From assembly GCA_902760865.1 (NCBI GenBank), contig CACWID010000003.1:124001-188000 (forward strand): a stretch of 64,000 nucleotides of DNA. Reading direction: 5' to 3'. Every line of letters begins with the position of its first letter. The stretch's first letter is position 1. A program made the translations under genes and the position numbers. Below the pieces are notes generated by a model. It searched no databases. It was not told the origin of the DNA and worked only from the letters and a program-made list of their open reading frames with translations. This document shows positions 25,998 to 32,775 of the stretch, piece after piece. The stretch comes from an uncultured Bacteroidales bacterium. Its GTDB lineage: Bacteria; Bacteroidota; Bacteroidia; Bacteroidales; Muribaculaceae.

Positions 25998-27425
25998 ATG
26001 GCATCCCAAGCCGGCAAAGACGCCCTGCTGAGGCTCATTCGTGAAGGCAAACCGTTGTCTTTCGGGCAACAACTGCAACTGACCTTCACGTTGAGTCTGC
26101 CGGCTATCCTTGCCAATGCGTCGGCGATGGTCATGCAGTTTATCGATGCCGCCATGGTGGGTCAACTGGGAGCCGACGACTCGGCGTCAGTGGGGTTGAT
26201 GGGCTCGACCAACTGGCTGTTTGAGGGTGTCTTGAGTGCTTTTGCTGCGGGATATGCTGTACAGGTCGCCCACCTGCTGGGCGCTAAGCGCAACGCCGAT
26301 GCTCGCCAGGTCGTCCGTCAGGCGATTGTGGTATGCCTGCTCTTCAGTGGATTGTTGGCCGGTTTGGGCCTGTTGCTCTGCAAACCGCTCCCGGTCTGGC
26401 TGGGAGCAGAGGCGCATATCCGCAGCAATGCCACCATCTACTTCGGCACGTTCATGCTCTTTGTGCCATTTTTCATGGTTGATATCGTTGCGAGCTCCAT
26501 GCTGCGCAGCAGTGGCAATATGCGCGTGCCCAGCGCGCTCAACATCCTGATGTGTGTCCTGGATGTGATTTTCAATTTCCTGTTCATTTTTCCCACACGC
26601 GAAGTCAGCCTGCTGGGCCATCCGGTCACCATGCCTGGTGCCGGATTGGGCGTCATGGGCGCCGCCCTCGGCACAGCCTGTGCTGGTTTTGTCATTGCCA
26701 TGTTGATGATGTATTACCTCGTGTTCCGTTCCAACGACCTGCGCCTGACACTTGACAAGGGGTCGTTCAAGCCCACTTGGAGCACTTTCAAGAAAGCCGT
26801 CAACATATCTACACCCATGGGCCTGCAGCATACGATGATGTGTTGTGCTATCATTGTCATCACAGGCATTGTCGCTCCGCTAGGCAGCATTGCCCTTGCC
26901 GCCAACTCATTCGGCATCACGGCCGAGAGCCTGTGCTATATGTCGGGCTACGGCATCGCCGATGCGTCAACGACACTGATCGGACAAAGCCTTGGCGCCA
27001 AGCGCCAACGCCTCACCCGCAGCTTTGCATGGATCAACGTGCTGACAGGAATGGTCATCATGGGTTGTATGGCGATATTGATGTTTGTTTTTGCCCCTGA
27101 GCTGATGGGGTTCATGTCGCCCGTGCCCGAGGTGGTTGAGCTGGGTGCTCGCTGCCTGCGCGTTGAAGCGTGGGCCGAGCCGCTCTTTGCCGCGTCCATC
27201 ATCGGCTACGGCGTGTTTGTCGGTGCAGGTTACACGTTAGTGCCTTGCGGCATCAATCTGGTCAGTTTGTGGATTGTGAGGCTGGGGCTTTCGGCGCTGT
27301 TGGTCAAGACAATGGGCCTGTACGGCGTGTGGATGGCCATGTCGATTGAGCTATGCTTCCGCGGCATCATCTATCTCGTGTGGCTCTCTTCCAAGCGATG
27401 GATGAAGAAGGCCGTCATCGACTAA
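25998..27425 (+). CDS. MATE-family efflux transporter
   Basis: The 475-residue inner-membrane protein has 12 predicted helices in two homologous halves typical of multidrug and toxic-compound exporters. Helix 1 contains LSLPAILANASAMVMQFIDAAMVGQLGA, the classic family opening. The second half has ISTPMGLQHTMMCCAIIVITGIVAPLGSIALAANSFGITAESL and GIADASTTLIGQSLGAKR. Such proteins use sodium or proton gradients to expel cationic compounds. It is convergent with the EamA gene, the two stops being only 14 bases apart, with no separate terminator visible. Confidence 0.92.
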   Translation: MASQAGKDALLRLIREGKPLSFGQQLQLTFTLSLPAILANASAMVMQFIDAAMVGQLGADDSASVGLMGSTNWLFEGVLSAFAAGYAVQVAHLLGAKRNADARQVVRQAIVVCLLFSGLLAGLGLLLCKPLPVWLGAEAHIRSNATIYFGTFMLFVPFFMVDIVASSMLRSSGNMRVPSALNILMCVLDVIFNFLFIFPTREVSLLGHPVTMPGAGLGVMGAALGTACAGFVIAMLMMYYLVFRSNDLRLTLDKGSFKPTWSTFKKAVNISTPMGLQHTMMCCAIIVITGIVAPLGSIALAANSFGITAESLCYMSGYGIADASTTLIGQSLGAKRQRLTRSFAWINVLTGMVIMGCMAILMFVFAPELMGFMSPVPEVVELGARCLRVEAWAEPLFAASIIGYGVFVGAGYTLVPCGINLVSLWIVRLGLSALLVKTMGLYGVWMAMSIELCFRGIIYLVWLSSKRWMKKAVID

Positions 27426-27439
27426 TCAGACGCCATGAA

Positions 27440-28354
27440 TCAAGTATCGGCAGGTTTGCGCTTGAATTTCTCGGCAATGATCACGCCGGCCAGAATGAGG
27501 ACACAACCGATGTAGGCTACCGCCGTGGTGCGCTCGCCGAACCAGATGGCGGCCGAGATCATCGAGATAATGGGACTCAGGTAGAAATAATTGCTGGCAC
27601 GCACCGCGCCAATGCGCTTGACGGTAATACCCCAGATGAAGTAAGCAGCCATCGAACAAATCAAGCCCAGATAAAGCAGGTTGCCCCACACTTCGGGCTT
27701 CCTCAACGTCGTTGCCCAATCCACCCGGGAACTCTCCATGAACAACAACGGCAACGCCGACAGCACACCGTAGAAGAACAATTTGCGTGTGATAAACAAC
27801 GTCGTGTAAGTGCGGTTCAATCGTTTCAAAGCCATTGAATAGAACGCCCAAACAAAGGCGGCCAACAATGCCAGCAGGTCGCCGACAATGCTATCGCCCC
27901 ACACCAGGCCATTCTTCATCGCCAGCATCACCGATCCGATAAAGGCAATCACCATACCCAAACAGGTCATCCATGTGATGCGCTCGTCACGGTAGAAAAT
28001 AGCACCCATCAATGCCGTCGTCAACGGCGCAGTGCTCACCAGAACTGCCACATCACTGATGAGCGTGTATTCCAGTGCCGTGTTCTCGGCAATGAAATAG
28101 GCCGAACCGCCAGCGACACCACAGACGACGAACAACAACTCGTCACGCCAACCGGTGTATCGCACCTTGAAGCGGCTCACGGCCAACAACGACAGATAAG
28201 CAATGGTGAAACGTGCCACAAAAATCTCGGTCGGTGTTAAGCCGGCATCAAGCAGCACCCTCGTGTTGAGAAACGAGATGCCCCATACCAGTATCATGGC
28301 AAATGCCGCCACATGATACCAGAAGTCGCTATGTCCATTCTTGGCCTGTCCCAT
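27440..28354 (-). CDS. EamA/DMT-family transporter
   Basis: The 304-residue inner-membrane protein has ten predicted helices formed by two EamA repeats. The first repeat starts with FAMILVWGISFLNTRVLLDAGLTPTEIFVARF; the second begins near LLALLAAFVWAFYSMALKRL. The ends of each half show the usual TAPLTTALMGAIFYRDERIT and LSPIISMISAAIWFGERTT patterns. Substrates vary in this family (amino acids, nucleosides, other metabolites), so none is assigned. It is divergent from tilS with both promoters visible, and has a leader of only about ten bases. Confidence 0.88.
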   Translation of the reverse strand: MGQAKNGHSDFWYHVAAFAMILVWGISFLNTRVLLDAGLTPTEIFVARFTIAYLSLLAVSRFKVRYTGWRDELLFVVCGVAGGSAYFIAENTALEYTLISDVAVLVSTAPLTTALMGAIFYRDERITWMTCLGMVIAFIGSVMLAMKNGLVWGDSIVGDLLALLAAFVWAFYSMALKRLNRTYTTLFITRKLFFYGVLSALPLLFMESSRVDWATTLRKPEVWGNLLYLGLICSMAAYFIWGITVKRIGAVRASNYFYLSPIISMISAAIWFGERTTAVAYIGCVLILAGVIIAEKFKRKPADT

Positions 28355-28367
28355 GAGAATTGCAGTG

Positions 28368-28375
28368 CAAAGGTA
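28368..28375 (-). promoter_or_regulatory. -7 box for the EamA transporter
   Basis: TACCTTTG on the minus strand fits TAnnTTTG. Its end is 13 bases before the ATG at 28354. Confidence 0.6.
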
Positions 28376-28458
28376 CTACTAAGTTTTCAGTTCTCGGTTT
28401 TCGGTAAACGGTTTTTTTGCGATTTGACTCTACGCTTGCCGAAAAGCCGAAAAAACAC

Positions 28459-28466
28459 TACCTTTG
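28459..28466 (+). promoter_or_regulatory. -7 box for tilS
   Basis: TACCTTTG fits TAnnTTTG and ends five bases before the tilS ATG, so the transcript should be leaderless or nearly so. A CTTG lies 20 bases upstream. Confidence 0.55.
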
Positions 28467-28471
28467 CGACA

Positions 28472-29791
28472 ATGAATCATGACGAGTTTCTCAGCAGGGT
28501 GCTCAATGCCGAGGAAATGCAGGCCCTCAACGGGAGGCCGGTGCTGGTAGCATTGAGCGGAGGAGCCGACTCGGTAGCGCTATTACGCGTGCTGCTCGAG
28601 GCTGGCTGTACGTGCCATGCGGCCCATTGCAATTTCCACCTGCGCGACAGCGAATCTATGCGTGACGAGGAGTTCGTGCGTGAGCTCTGCCAACGGTTGA
28701 ACATACCATTGACGGTCAAGGACTTTGATGTCCCCGCATGGCAGCTGGAGCATGGCGGCTCGGTCGAGATGTCATGCCGCGAAATGCGATACCACTGGTT
28801 TGAACAGGAGCGGAATCGCCTGAATTGCGCTTACATTGCCGTCGCGCACCATGCTGATGACCAAGTGGAGACTCTCTTCCTCAACCTGACAAGGGGTACC
28901 GGTGTGAGGGGGCTCACGGGAATGGACCGCATGAGCCATAGGATTTGGCGCCCGTTGCTGTCTTTCACCCGCAACGACATCATTGATTACCTCAAGTCCA
29001 TTGGCCAAGACTATGTCACCGACAGTACCAATGCCCAAAATGACTATCGGCGTAACCGACTGCGCAACATCGTCTTACCTACCCTAGAACAACAATTCCC
29101 GAAATCCCGGGAACGCATTCTCAATACCATGGACAACCTCAGGCGAGACCGGGAACTGCTGGACTCGTTGATCAACGACATCCTGCCCGATGATCACCAC
29201 ATCAGCATTGCCATCCTGCTTTCCTGCCCCCAAGCCCCCACCCTGCTCTATCACCGCATCCGGCACATGGGCTTCAACCGTGAGCAATGCGCCCAGGCTG
29301 TCGAAGCAGCCCAGCAGGGCCACACAGGAAGACTTTTCCCAGCTAATGGCCAGCAACTTGTCGTGAACAGGTTTTCACTCGACATCACGCCCACGGACAC
29401 CGATCAGGACATCGAAATCCCTATCGACCTCCATTCCGGCCTGCATAGCCCCGTTCACATTGACATCATTCACGGCGGGACACCCTTCACTCCCCGGATG
29501 TGTGATGGTAAATCCAAGATCGCATTCAACACACAATTGGCCGATTGTCAACGCACTGTGCTGCGGCACTGGCGTCGCGGTGACCGAATCAAGCCATTCG
29601 GCATGAAAGGCACAAAACTCGTGAGCGACCTCTTTGCCGACCTCAAACTCGACTATGCCGATAAACAAAACGCATGGATTATGGAGGCCGACGGGCAGAT
29701 TATTTGGGTTTTAGGGTACAGAGCGTCAGCACTATTTCCCGTCAAACCAGAGGCACAAGAGTACCTGCTCTTGACCCTCACCAAAAAATAA
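28472..29791 (+). CDS. tilS: tRNA(Ile)-lysidine synthetase
   Basis: TilS converts the wobble cytidine of the CAU-anticodon tRNA-Ile to lysidine so that it reads AUA. It is an ATP-dependent essential enzyme. The 439-residue product has the PP-loop motif VALSGGADSVAL (residues 26-37), HCNFHLRDSESMRDEEFV near 53-70, and AHHADDQVETLFLNLTRGTG near 129-148. A C-terminal TilS domain contains RHWRRGDRIKPFGMKGTKLVSDLFAD. I place the start at 28472 (MNHDEFLSRV) because the promoter -7 box ends at 28466; longer in-frame starts upstream would not be transcribed. The C-terminal domain appears complete. Confidence 0.94.
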   Translation: MNHDEFLSRVLNAEEMQALNGRPVLVALSGGADSVALLRVLLEAGCTCHAAHCNFHLRDSESMRDEEFVRELCQRLNIPLTVKDFDVPAWQLEHGGSVEMSCREMRYHWFEQERNRLNCAYIAVAHHADDQVETLFLNLTRGTGVRGLTGMDRMSHRIWRPLLSFTRNDIIDYLKSIGQDYVTDSTNAQNDYRRNRLRNIVLPTLEQQFPKSRERILNTMDNLRRDRELLDSLINDILPDDHHISIAILLSCPQAPTLLYHRIRHMGFNREQCAQAVEAAQQGHTGRLFPANGQQLVVNRFSLDITPTDTDQDIEIPIDLHSGLHSPVHIDIIHGGTPFTPRMCDGKSKIAFNTQLADCQRTVLRHWRRGDRIKPFGMKGTKLVSDLFADLKLDYADKQNAWIMEADGQIIWVLGYRASALFPVKPEAQEYLLLTLTKK

Positions 29792-29814
29792 GAAAGCAAA
29801 AATCAACCGAAAAA

Positions 29815-29846
29815 TTTGCATAAAACGAAAGTTGGCAGTACCTTTG
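29815..29846 (+). promoter_or_regulatory. Promoter of the tRNA-Ser/tRNA-Arg unit
   Basis: TTTG (29815-29818), 20 bases, TACCTTTG (29839-29846): an exact consensus promoter placed 38 bases before tRNA-Ser. Confidence 0.75.
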
Positions 29847-29884
29847 CACCCCAAATGAGTGGTTTTGCACCCAAAATCACTTCC

Positions 29885-29970
29885 GGAGAGATGGCAGAGT
29901 GGTCGATTGCGGCGGTCTTGAAAACCGTTGAGGCTAACTACCTCCAGGGGTTCGAATCCCTTTCTCTCCG
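29885..29970 (+). tRNA. tRNA-Ser (anticodon UGA)
   Basis: The 86-base gene has acceptor stem GGAGAGA with TCTCTCC, discriminator G and the long variable arm expected of a class II tRNA. The anticodon loop CTTGAAA gives anticodon UGA, and the T loop is TTCGAAT. No encoded CCA. It is first in a two-tRNA unit. Confidence 0.95.
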
Positions 29971-30010
29971 CATTTTTTTGCCCTTAAGTAAAGGCAAAAT
30001 CACAACGGAT

Positions 30011-30084
30011 GGTCCTGTAGCTCAGCTGGATAGAGCAACAGCCTTCTAAGCTGTGGGCCCTGGGTTCGAATCCCAGCAGGATCA
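30011..30084 (+). tRNA. tRNA-Arg (anticodon UCU)
   Basis: The 74-base gene has acceptor stem GGTCCTG with CAGGATC (one G-U pair), discriminator A, T arm CTGGG-TTCGAAT-CCCAG and anticodon loop CTTCTAA, giving UCU. It lies 40 bases after tRNA-Ser and is followed by a terminator. Confidence 0.95.
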
Positions 30085-30096
30085 CGCTTCCAATTT

Positions 30097-30142
30097 AGGC
30101 GCTGGATTTCTACGGTTTACCAAAGAAATTCCGCGCCTTTTT
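30097..30142 (+). terminator. Terminator of the tRNA-Ser/tRNA-Arg unit
   Basis: AGGCGC and GGATTTCT pair with AGAAATTCC and GCGCCT in a long stem (30097-30138), followed by TTTTT. Starts 13 bases after tRNA-Arg. Confidence 0.85.
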
Positions 30143-30208
30143 ATATTAATACAATTCGTTCTCCTCACAAAAGCAAGTAAGGTTTATCTCTCAACGACTG
30201 CAAAAAAT

Positions 30209-30220
30209 CCGATATATCGG
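30209..30220. promoter_or_regulatory. Perfect 12-base palindrome in front of the candidate small RNA
   Basis: CCGATATATCGG is its own reverse complement. It lies 23 bases before a TAnnTTTG box (TACTTTTG, 30244-30251), that is, where a -33 box would be. No good TTTG is found there. The placement would suit a repressor or activator site, but it may be chance in an AT-rich gap. Confidence 0.35.
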
Positions 30221-30250
30221 AGGTGCGTTTCATCTAATTGTACTACTTTT

Positions 30251-30335
30251 GCAGTGCGGAAGGATTGGTGGGAGCAATCCCATCCCTACTGCACCCAAAA
30301 CGGACGGCCTCGATGGACGTCCGTTGGCTTCTTAA
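30251..30335 (+). ncRNA. Candidate small structured RNA
   Basis: After the -7 box TACTTTTG comes a stretch with two good hairpins. The first is GGTGGGA-GCAA-TCCCATC near 30267-30284, a seven-pair stem on a GNRA tetraloop, enclosed by GTGC/GCAC pairing of the flanks. The second is AACGGACG (30299-30306) with its exact complement CGTCCGTT (30318-30325). A modest T-rich tail follows (GGCTTCTT). This could be an independent small RNA of about 80 bases. The second hairpin could equally be the terminator of the decayed gene on the other strand. No family is recognised. Confidence 0.35.
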
Positions 30336-30548
30336 AGGATTCCCAATTCCTTGAGTTCCTTGGTCATCTTCTCGGCCGGGTTGATGACCTTGGCAAAAGA
30401 TTGCGAGGTTCCGCGGACAGTCTGCCAGGGGCAGTTCTATCTTCAAGCTGTAGTCATCGGCGTCGGAGAAGATGCGGCTCTCCGAGACTTATTCCATTGA
30501 CAAGCCTTTTTTGAGGGCGACTTGCAGCTCGTTGATGGTGAGTATCAT
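30332..30548 (-). pseudogene. Remnant of a small gene with a stop codon and a frameshift
   Basis: From ATG at 30548 the frame reads MILTINELQVALKKGLSME and then a stop. The same frame continues with VSESRIFSDADDYSLKIELPLAD. A second frame then takes over with FAKVINPAEKMTKELKELGIL and a proper stop at 30332. The pieces have coherent, protein-like composition, so this looks like one gene of about 70 codons broken by a nonsense change and a one-base shift. The family is not recognised. It lies next to the tRNA pair, a common place for remains of integrated elements. Confidence 0.4.
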
Positions 30549-30658
30549 AAAACAAAAGCGGTTGATTTGCCACAAAGGAAATCAACCGCCTGTGTCTTGA
30601 AAAGACCTTAAGAATATTCACGTATATCCAAGTCACAGATGAGGTCTCAGCGCTCTTT

Positions 30659-31330
30659 TTATTTGTTGATAAACATCAAGACTTGCTGTGCAATTGACCT
30701 CATTCCTTTTACCGTGGGATGATTCTGTTTCTTGTCAATATCTTTTAGCTCTATATATGGAATGTCGTAATGGTTACAGATAACTTTGGTCGATTCCTTA
30801 AAATCTTTATCCAGTATGTCATTGATGAGAAAGAAGATCTTGACATTGGGATACCTCTCCTTTGCCTGCTGGAGCAGGTTAGCCAATGCGGGACGATAGG
30901 TGTAGAAGTCGGCCTGAGTGAAATCATCATATTGATAATCGCCCAATTCTGCCCCAGCCCAGTCGTCGTTGGTGGCTCCAAAGATGAAAATCACATCAGG
31001 GCTGCCCAGGCGAGGCAAACGGGTGACAAACGACCTGTAGCTGTAATCTTCATTGTTGTAGCCGTGGTTGCTGACCGTGGCACCGCTGTAAGAGTCATTT
31101 TTTTCAATGAGGCAGCCAGCCTGATTGATGACCTGCCACCACCAGGTCTGAGTGACATTGTCCACATCGGTTCTTGAAGTATCGGCCGGGGTATAGTACC
31201 ATGTCTCGTTTCCCTCAGGTATATACCCCTGAAAAGTCGAGTAAGAGTCACCCAAAACGGAAATGCGTAGTCGATTCTGCGCACTGGCTAACAGCGGAAT
31301 CATCAGAATGAGAAGCAATATTTTTTTCAT
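30659..31330 (-). CDS. Exported SGNH/GDSL hydrolase
   Basis: The 223-residue product has a signal peptide (KKILLLILMIPLLASAQ) and an SGNH esterase fold. Block I is VLGDSYSTF with the nucleophile Ser29. Block III is FIFGATNDDWAGAE, with the oxyanion Asn. Block V is KKQNHPTVKGMRSIAQ, with the catalytic Asp-x-x-His replaced by the N-H-P arrangement often seen in this group. Relatives deacylate carbohydrates, but a substrate cannot be named. The promoter shows strong similarity to that of the dockerin gene upstream on the same strand. Confidence 0.8.
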   Translation of the reverse strand: MKKILLLILMIPLLASAQNRLRISVLGDSYSTFQGYIPEGNETWYYTPADTSRTDVDNVTQTWWWQVINQAGCLIEKNDSYSGATVSNHGYNNEDYSYRSFVTRLPRLGSPDVIFIFGATNDDWAGAELGDYQYDDFTQADFYTYRPALANLLQQAKERYPNVKIFFLINDILDKDFKESTKVICNHYDIPYIELKDIDKKQNHPTVKGMRSIAQQVLMFINK

Positions 31331-31360
31331 AACTAATAAAGACTGATGTTATTAATAGCG

Positions 31361-31368
31361 CAAATGTA
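31361..31368 (-). promoter_or_regulatory. -7 box for the SGNH hydrolase, with a conserved upstream block
   Basis: TACATTTG on the minus strand fits TAnnTTTG. Upstream is a block (AAGTAAGAGAAAGTGAATG then TTTAGC) that recurs in front of the second dockerin gene. The 31369-31584 gap holds this control region and no convincing gene. Confidence 0.5.
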
Positions 31369-31584
31369 GCGAATATTTTTTTGCTAAACATTCACTTTCT
31401 CTTACTTTTCGGTAGTTTTGATAAATCGTTCTCGCTCGGCAATGCTCATGCAAGCATGGCATTACGCTCACTTCATCACGATTTTTATTGTTCATGAGGC
31501 GCTGGTACTCGTCCTGACTTTTATAATTTTGGTATAAGTTGTTCAACCGCAAATGTCGAGAAAAGACGGGGCTTTATCCTATCA

Positions 31585-32415
31585 TCAGTGACTTAAGATG
31601 ATGTCGATAATAGAATTCACATCTGCGATGTTAACCTCATGGTCACCGTTCACATCGCCAGCAGTGAGATTACCACTACCGCTCAAGATGATGTCAATGA
31701 CAGCATTTACATCAGCAATATTGACCTCGTAGTCACCGTTCACATCGCCAATTATGCTACTACCACCATCTCGTGAGACAATGATGTGAGTGGCACGATT
31801 TCCATCTCCTTGAGCGATGAAGTAGCCATATTCATCTTGATTGATATAGGCATCATTTGGATAAGTGATAGCGCAGTTCAAGAAAGTAATGGATTCACCG
31901 AATCTTTCTACTACACCATTGATGTCTGCTTGTACGTTGTCAAACTTAAGCGCACACAGCACTGCATCTCCACAATTAATGCCTTTGGTTGTCTGAAGGG
32001 TGATGTCTTTGATGGTCAGGCGAGCGCATTTGCAATAAATGCCACGCATAATGCTGGAAAGGTAGAGTTTGCCATTGCCTTGAATGGTCACATTTTTACT
32101 ATTAGTGCCTTCAAAGCTTATAGCAACAAAGCCCGTTGTGGTCAGTTTACATTCACCTTGGATAATAATGGTGGCCTCATCTTCAGTAAGACGGATAGGA
32201 TAAATATAATCGTAGGGCGTCTCGCTACTGTGTTCTACAACAGCATTGTTCAACGTGAGCGTGTGGTTACCTTTATTCCAGATGATGCTGCCGCTCTTAA
32301 TATAAGGGCAATCGAAATGTCCGTTTCTGTCGGGGCTTACGTCACAAACGGTAATTTCGGCAACAGCACCGAGGGCCGCTACCAGTGATAAGCAAAGTAA
32401 GAATAGTTTCTTCAT
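31585..32415 (-). CDS. Exported beta-helix-like protein with C-terminal dockerin
   Basis: The 276-residue product has a signal peptide (KKLFLLCLSLVAALGAVA). Its middle part has repeated short strands (TLTLNNAVVEHS, ATIIIQGECKLTTTG, NVTIQGNGKLYLSS, RLTIKDITLQTTKG), reminiscent of the beta-helix of adhesins or carbohydrate-active enzymes. The C-terminus (about 215-276) is a dockerin with two near-identical calcium loops, GDVNGDYEVNIADVNAVIDII and GDVNGDHEVNIADVNSIIDII. The DNA of the two loops is also alike, pointing to recent duplication. No cohesin is in view and no enzymatic motif is visible, so the function is unknown. Confidence 0.7.
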   Translation of the reverse strand: MKKLFLLCLSLVAALGAVAEITVCDVSPDRNGHFDCPYIKSGSIIWNKGNHTLTLNNAVVEHSSETPYDYIYPIRLTEDEATIIIQGECKLTTTGFVAISFEGTNSKNVTIQGNGKLYLSSIMRGIYCKCARLTIKDITLQTTKGINCGDAVLCALKFDNVQADINGVVERFGESITFLNCAITYPNDAYINQDEYGYFIAQGDGNRATHIIVSRDGGSSIIGDVNGDYEVNIADVNAVIDIILSGSGNLTAGDVNGDHEVNIADVNSIIDIILSH

Positions 32416-32505
32416 ATCGTTATATCTTGATTGGTTAATTGACTAAAGGACAATCGCCTCGGCGGTTCACCGTCATGGCGACGTGATTTGATATCATAAG
32501 ATGTG

Positions 32506-32513
32506 CAAATATA
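32506..32513 (-). promoter_or_regulatory. -7 box for the second dockerin gene, with the shared upstream block
   Basis: TATATTTG on the minus strand fits TAnnTTTG. The upstream block (AAGTAGAGAAAATGAGATG then TTTAGAC) matches that before the SGNH gene in order and spacing. The gap 32416-32763 otherwise holds no gene. Confidence 0.5.
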
Positions 32514-32745
32514 GCAAAAAATATTCGTCTAAACATCTCATTTTCTCTACTTTTTCAGTGATATATTATTCAATAGGCGCTGGTTACAGTGCCCGCGGCA
32601 ACTAATGGCACGGCCAATCGCTCGTTGAGAAGGGGCAATAATCTCTTTCAAGTCTTTACTCTCCTGGACAATCACTTGCGGCTGGGATTTGGCTAAATTA
32701 ATGATAAATAACTTCTGATATGCGGGATTTCTCGAAATTTATTGG

Positions 32746-32753
32746 TAAATTTG
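32746..32753 (+). promoter_or_regulatory. -7 box for the GH31-GH3-GH43-AraC-esterase operon
   Basis: TAAATTTG fits TAnnTTTG and gives a leader of about 20 bases. An in-frame GTG at 32764 would add four residues to GH31, but the ATG at 32776 starts a typical signal peptide. Confidence 0.5.
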
Positions 32754-32775
32754 TCCGTTTATAGTGCAATTTAAA

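Noticed and set aside
28313..28471. Longer tilS start at 28313.
   Set aside because: It would begin inside the EamA gene and upstream of the tilS promoter.
31352..31552. Minus-strand frame of 66 codons between the SGNH and dockerin genes.
   Set aside because: It overlaps the promoter block of the SGNH gene and its 3' half is the conserved control region, so coding is unlikely.
15478..32415. A cellulosome system built from the two dockerin proteins.
   Set aside because: No cohesin, scaffold or catalytic domain is attached; the dockerins are 15 kb apart in unrelated surroundings.
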